From Georgenia ruanii (GTDB lineage Bacteria; Actinomycetota; Actinomycetes; Actinomycetales; Actinomycetaceae): DNA of 64,000 nucleotides. A model generated the notes under the pieces. The model saw nothing but the letters and a program-made list of their open reading frames with translations. It made no database searches and was not told where the DNA came from. Numbering within the stretch: position 1 is the first letter of the stretch; every line of letters begins with the position of its first letter. Positions 62,656 to 64,000 of the stretch are shown here, in pieces. A program made the position numbers and the translations under genes. The stretch covers positions 44,992 to 108,991 of the forward strand of contig NZ_VUKE01000016.1 of NCBI RefSeq assembly GCF_009193175.1. The letters are read 5' to 3'.

Positions 62656-64000
62656 ATGTTCGATGATGAGCAGGACGACAGGCCCACCGGTGGCGATGGT
62701 TCCGTCCCCGACGGCGCCCCCGACACTCCGGGCGACGGCGCCGGCGCCGTGGATCACGACGACGTCCCGGGCGCCGCCGGCGACGCCGAGCATCGCCTCG
62801 AGGCGGCCAGCGCTGCCGACGGGCCGGCCGGGCTGGCGGGGGTGCTTCAGGCGGTGTCCGCGCTGGTGGGGTTGCCGCTGGCGGTCGGGCTGGCCGCGGT
62901 GGTCCCGGACGGGCAGGACCCGGGCGACCTGGTCGAGCTGGCCGCGCAGTGGTCGCGGGTGATCGCCTGGGCCCACTACCAGCGCGCCGAGACCCTCGCG
63001 GTCCTGGCCGTGCAGGCCATCGACCGCGACGGGGTCAACGCCGTGACCGCGGTGGCGACCGAGGTGGCCATGCGCCAGGGGATCTCCCGCCCGGGCGCCA
63101 CCCGCCTGGTGCGCACCGCGATGGCGCTGACCGGGCCGCTGCAGGCCACCGGGGAGGCGCTGGCCCGCGGGGCGCTGGACCCGCGCAAGGCCGACGTCAT
63201 CGCCGCCGGGCTGGAGCACCTGCCCTACCAGGTCTGCCACGACGTCGAGGACGTCGTGCTGCCCCGGGCGCCCGGGCGCACCGCGCCCCAGGTCGCCCGG
63301 GACGTGGTCGAGGCGCTGATCGCGGTGGACCACCACGAGGCCGAGGCCCGCCAGCGCGGCGCCCGGGCGCGGCGGCGGGTGTGCCACCCGCGCCCGCTGG
63401 CGGACGGGATGGCCTCGGTCTACGCGGTGTTGCCCGCCGCCGACGCGCTCGCCCTGGACCTGGCCCTGGACGGGGCCGCCCGCGCGGTCAAGGCCGGCGG
63501 CGACCGGCGCACCATCGACCAGCTGCGCGCCGACGTCCTGACCGCCGCCGGCGCCGACGCCCTGACCCGCGGCGGCTTCGGCCTCCCACCCCAGCCACCA
63601 CCCCGCCCCACGGCGACCACGCCGACTACGGCGCCGAGGCCCGCTTCTGGCGCCGCCGCCCCGACGACGCCGGCGACCGCGGCGACCACGGCGACCACGG
63701 CGACGACCACGCCGACCGCGACGACGACGCCGACGCAGACGGACGCGGCCGCCACGACGACGGCGCCGGCGGCCCCGCCCGCGCCGTGGTTCCCGCTCGG
63801 CCAGGTCGGCGGGGTGCCGGTGCGCATCCACGTCACCGTCCCCCTCACGACCCTCCTCGGCGGCGGCCAGGCGGGCCACCTGGACGGCTACGGCCCCATC
63901 GACCCCGCCACCGCCCGCGCCCTGGCCCTGGGCGGGACCTGGAAACGCCTGGTCACCGACCCCCTCACCGGCACCGTCCTGGACCTCGGGCGCACCCGCT
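62656..64000 (+). CDS. DUF222 (13E12-like) protein, 3' end outside window
   Basis: The 448 visible codons are open to the window end. After an acidic lead, the DUF222 domain (about residues 60-305) reads DLVELAAQWSRVIAWAHYQRAETLAVLAVQ, GISRPGATRLVRTAMALTGPLQATGEALARGALDPRKADVIAAGLEHLP, and DGMASVYAVLPAADALALDLALDGAA. A Thr/Ala/Pro repeat linker follows. These proteins usually end in an HNH nuclease domain, which would lie beyond the window. The family is multicopy and partly mobile in actinobacteria. The ATG at 62656 has no good ribosome site. Confidence 0.85.
   Translation, partial: MFDDEQDDRPTGGDGSVPDGAPDTPGDGAGAVDHDDVPGAAGDAEHRLEAASAADGPAGLAGVLQAVSALVGLPLAVGLAAVVPDGQDPGDLVELAAQWSRVIAWAHYQRAETLAVLAVQAIDRDGVNAVTAVATEVAMRQGISRPGATRLVRTAMALTGPLQATGEALARGALDPRKADVIAAGLEHLPYQVCHDVEDVVLPRAPGRTAPQVARDVVEALIAVDHHEAEARQRGARARRRVCHPRPLADGMASVYAVLPAADALALDLALDGAARAVKAGGDRRTIDQLRADVLTAAGADALTRGGFGLPPQPPPRPTATTPTTAPRPASGAAAPTTPATAATTATTATTTPTATTTPTQTDAAATTTAPAAPPAPWFPLGQVGGVPVRIHVTVPLTTLLGGGQAGHLDGYGPIDPATARALALGGTWKRLVTDPLTGTVLDLGRTR

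Overview
This 64-kb window comes from a high-GC actinomycete. Codons are strongly G/C-ending, genes are packed with ATGA start/stop overlaps, and many starts are GTG. A mycothiol-type maleylpyruvate isomerase, a WXG100 protein, DUF1876 proteins of the Rv1738/Rv2632c type and a DUF222 (13E12-like) protein all point to Actinomycetota. A complete flagellar and chemotaxis locus suggests a motile member of Micrococcales, of the Georgenia or Cellulomonas kind. That placement is inferred; no rRNA or tRNA gene was seen.

Region 1 (3-8758) is the end of a flagellar structural operon: fliF (5' cut off)-fliG-fliH-fliI-fliJ-C40 peptidase-fliK-flgD-flgE, closed by a hairpin. Region 2 (8818-12671) is a non-flagellar interruption: methyltransferase, DNA photolyase, a small membrane protein, and an MFS exporter behind a double GTAC-N3-GTAC operator. 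Region 3 (13018-33421) resumes motility: flbD-motA-motB-fliL-fliM-fliN-fliO-fliP-fliQ-fliR-flhB-flhA, an FlhF-like protein without GTPase motifs, csrA, then cheA-cheW-mcp-cheB-cheR-cheY-cheX-cheY-cheX. Sequences resembling sigma-28 promoters precede flbD and cheA. A 17-bp tandem palindrome array ends the chemotaxis operon.

Region 4 (33493-40801) holds an SGNH hydrolase, a membrane-anchored GH15-like protein, a secreted-repeat lipoprotein, an ECF sigma/anti-sigma pair, groEL with a CIRCE-like operator, and a small unknown gene. Region 5 (40847-45807) is a 3-hydroxybenzoate/gentisate catabolic cluster with a divergent IclR regulator. It covers the steps 3-hydroxybenzoate, gentisate, maleylpyruvate, fumarylpyruvate, then fumarate plus pyruvate. 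Region 6 (45887-50497, minus strand) is a stress or dormancy-like group: two DUF1876 proteins, a DUF4031-HD protein, a tandem universal stress protein, a WXG100 protein and a second HD-like protein. An 11-bp motif is shared upstream of three of them.

Region 7 (50864-56395) is the most striking. Four translationally coupled genes encode a fatty acyl-CoA reductase (fused to a HAD-like domain), a short-chain reductase, a PlsC-type acyltransferase and a clear alkyl-DHAP synthase homologue. Together these are the enzyme types needed for de novo ether-glycerolipid synthesis, as in the eukaryotic peroxisome. Region 8 (56596-64000) holds a two-component system, a PhzF-like protein, a YtcJ-type amidohydrolase, a NYN-domain protein and the 5' part of a DUF222 gene that runs off the window.
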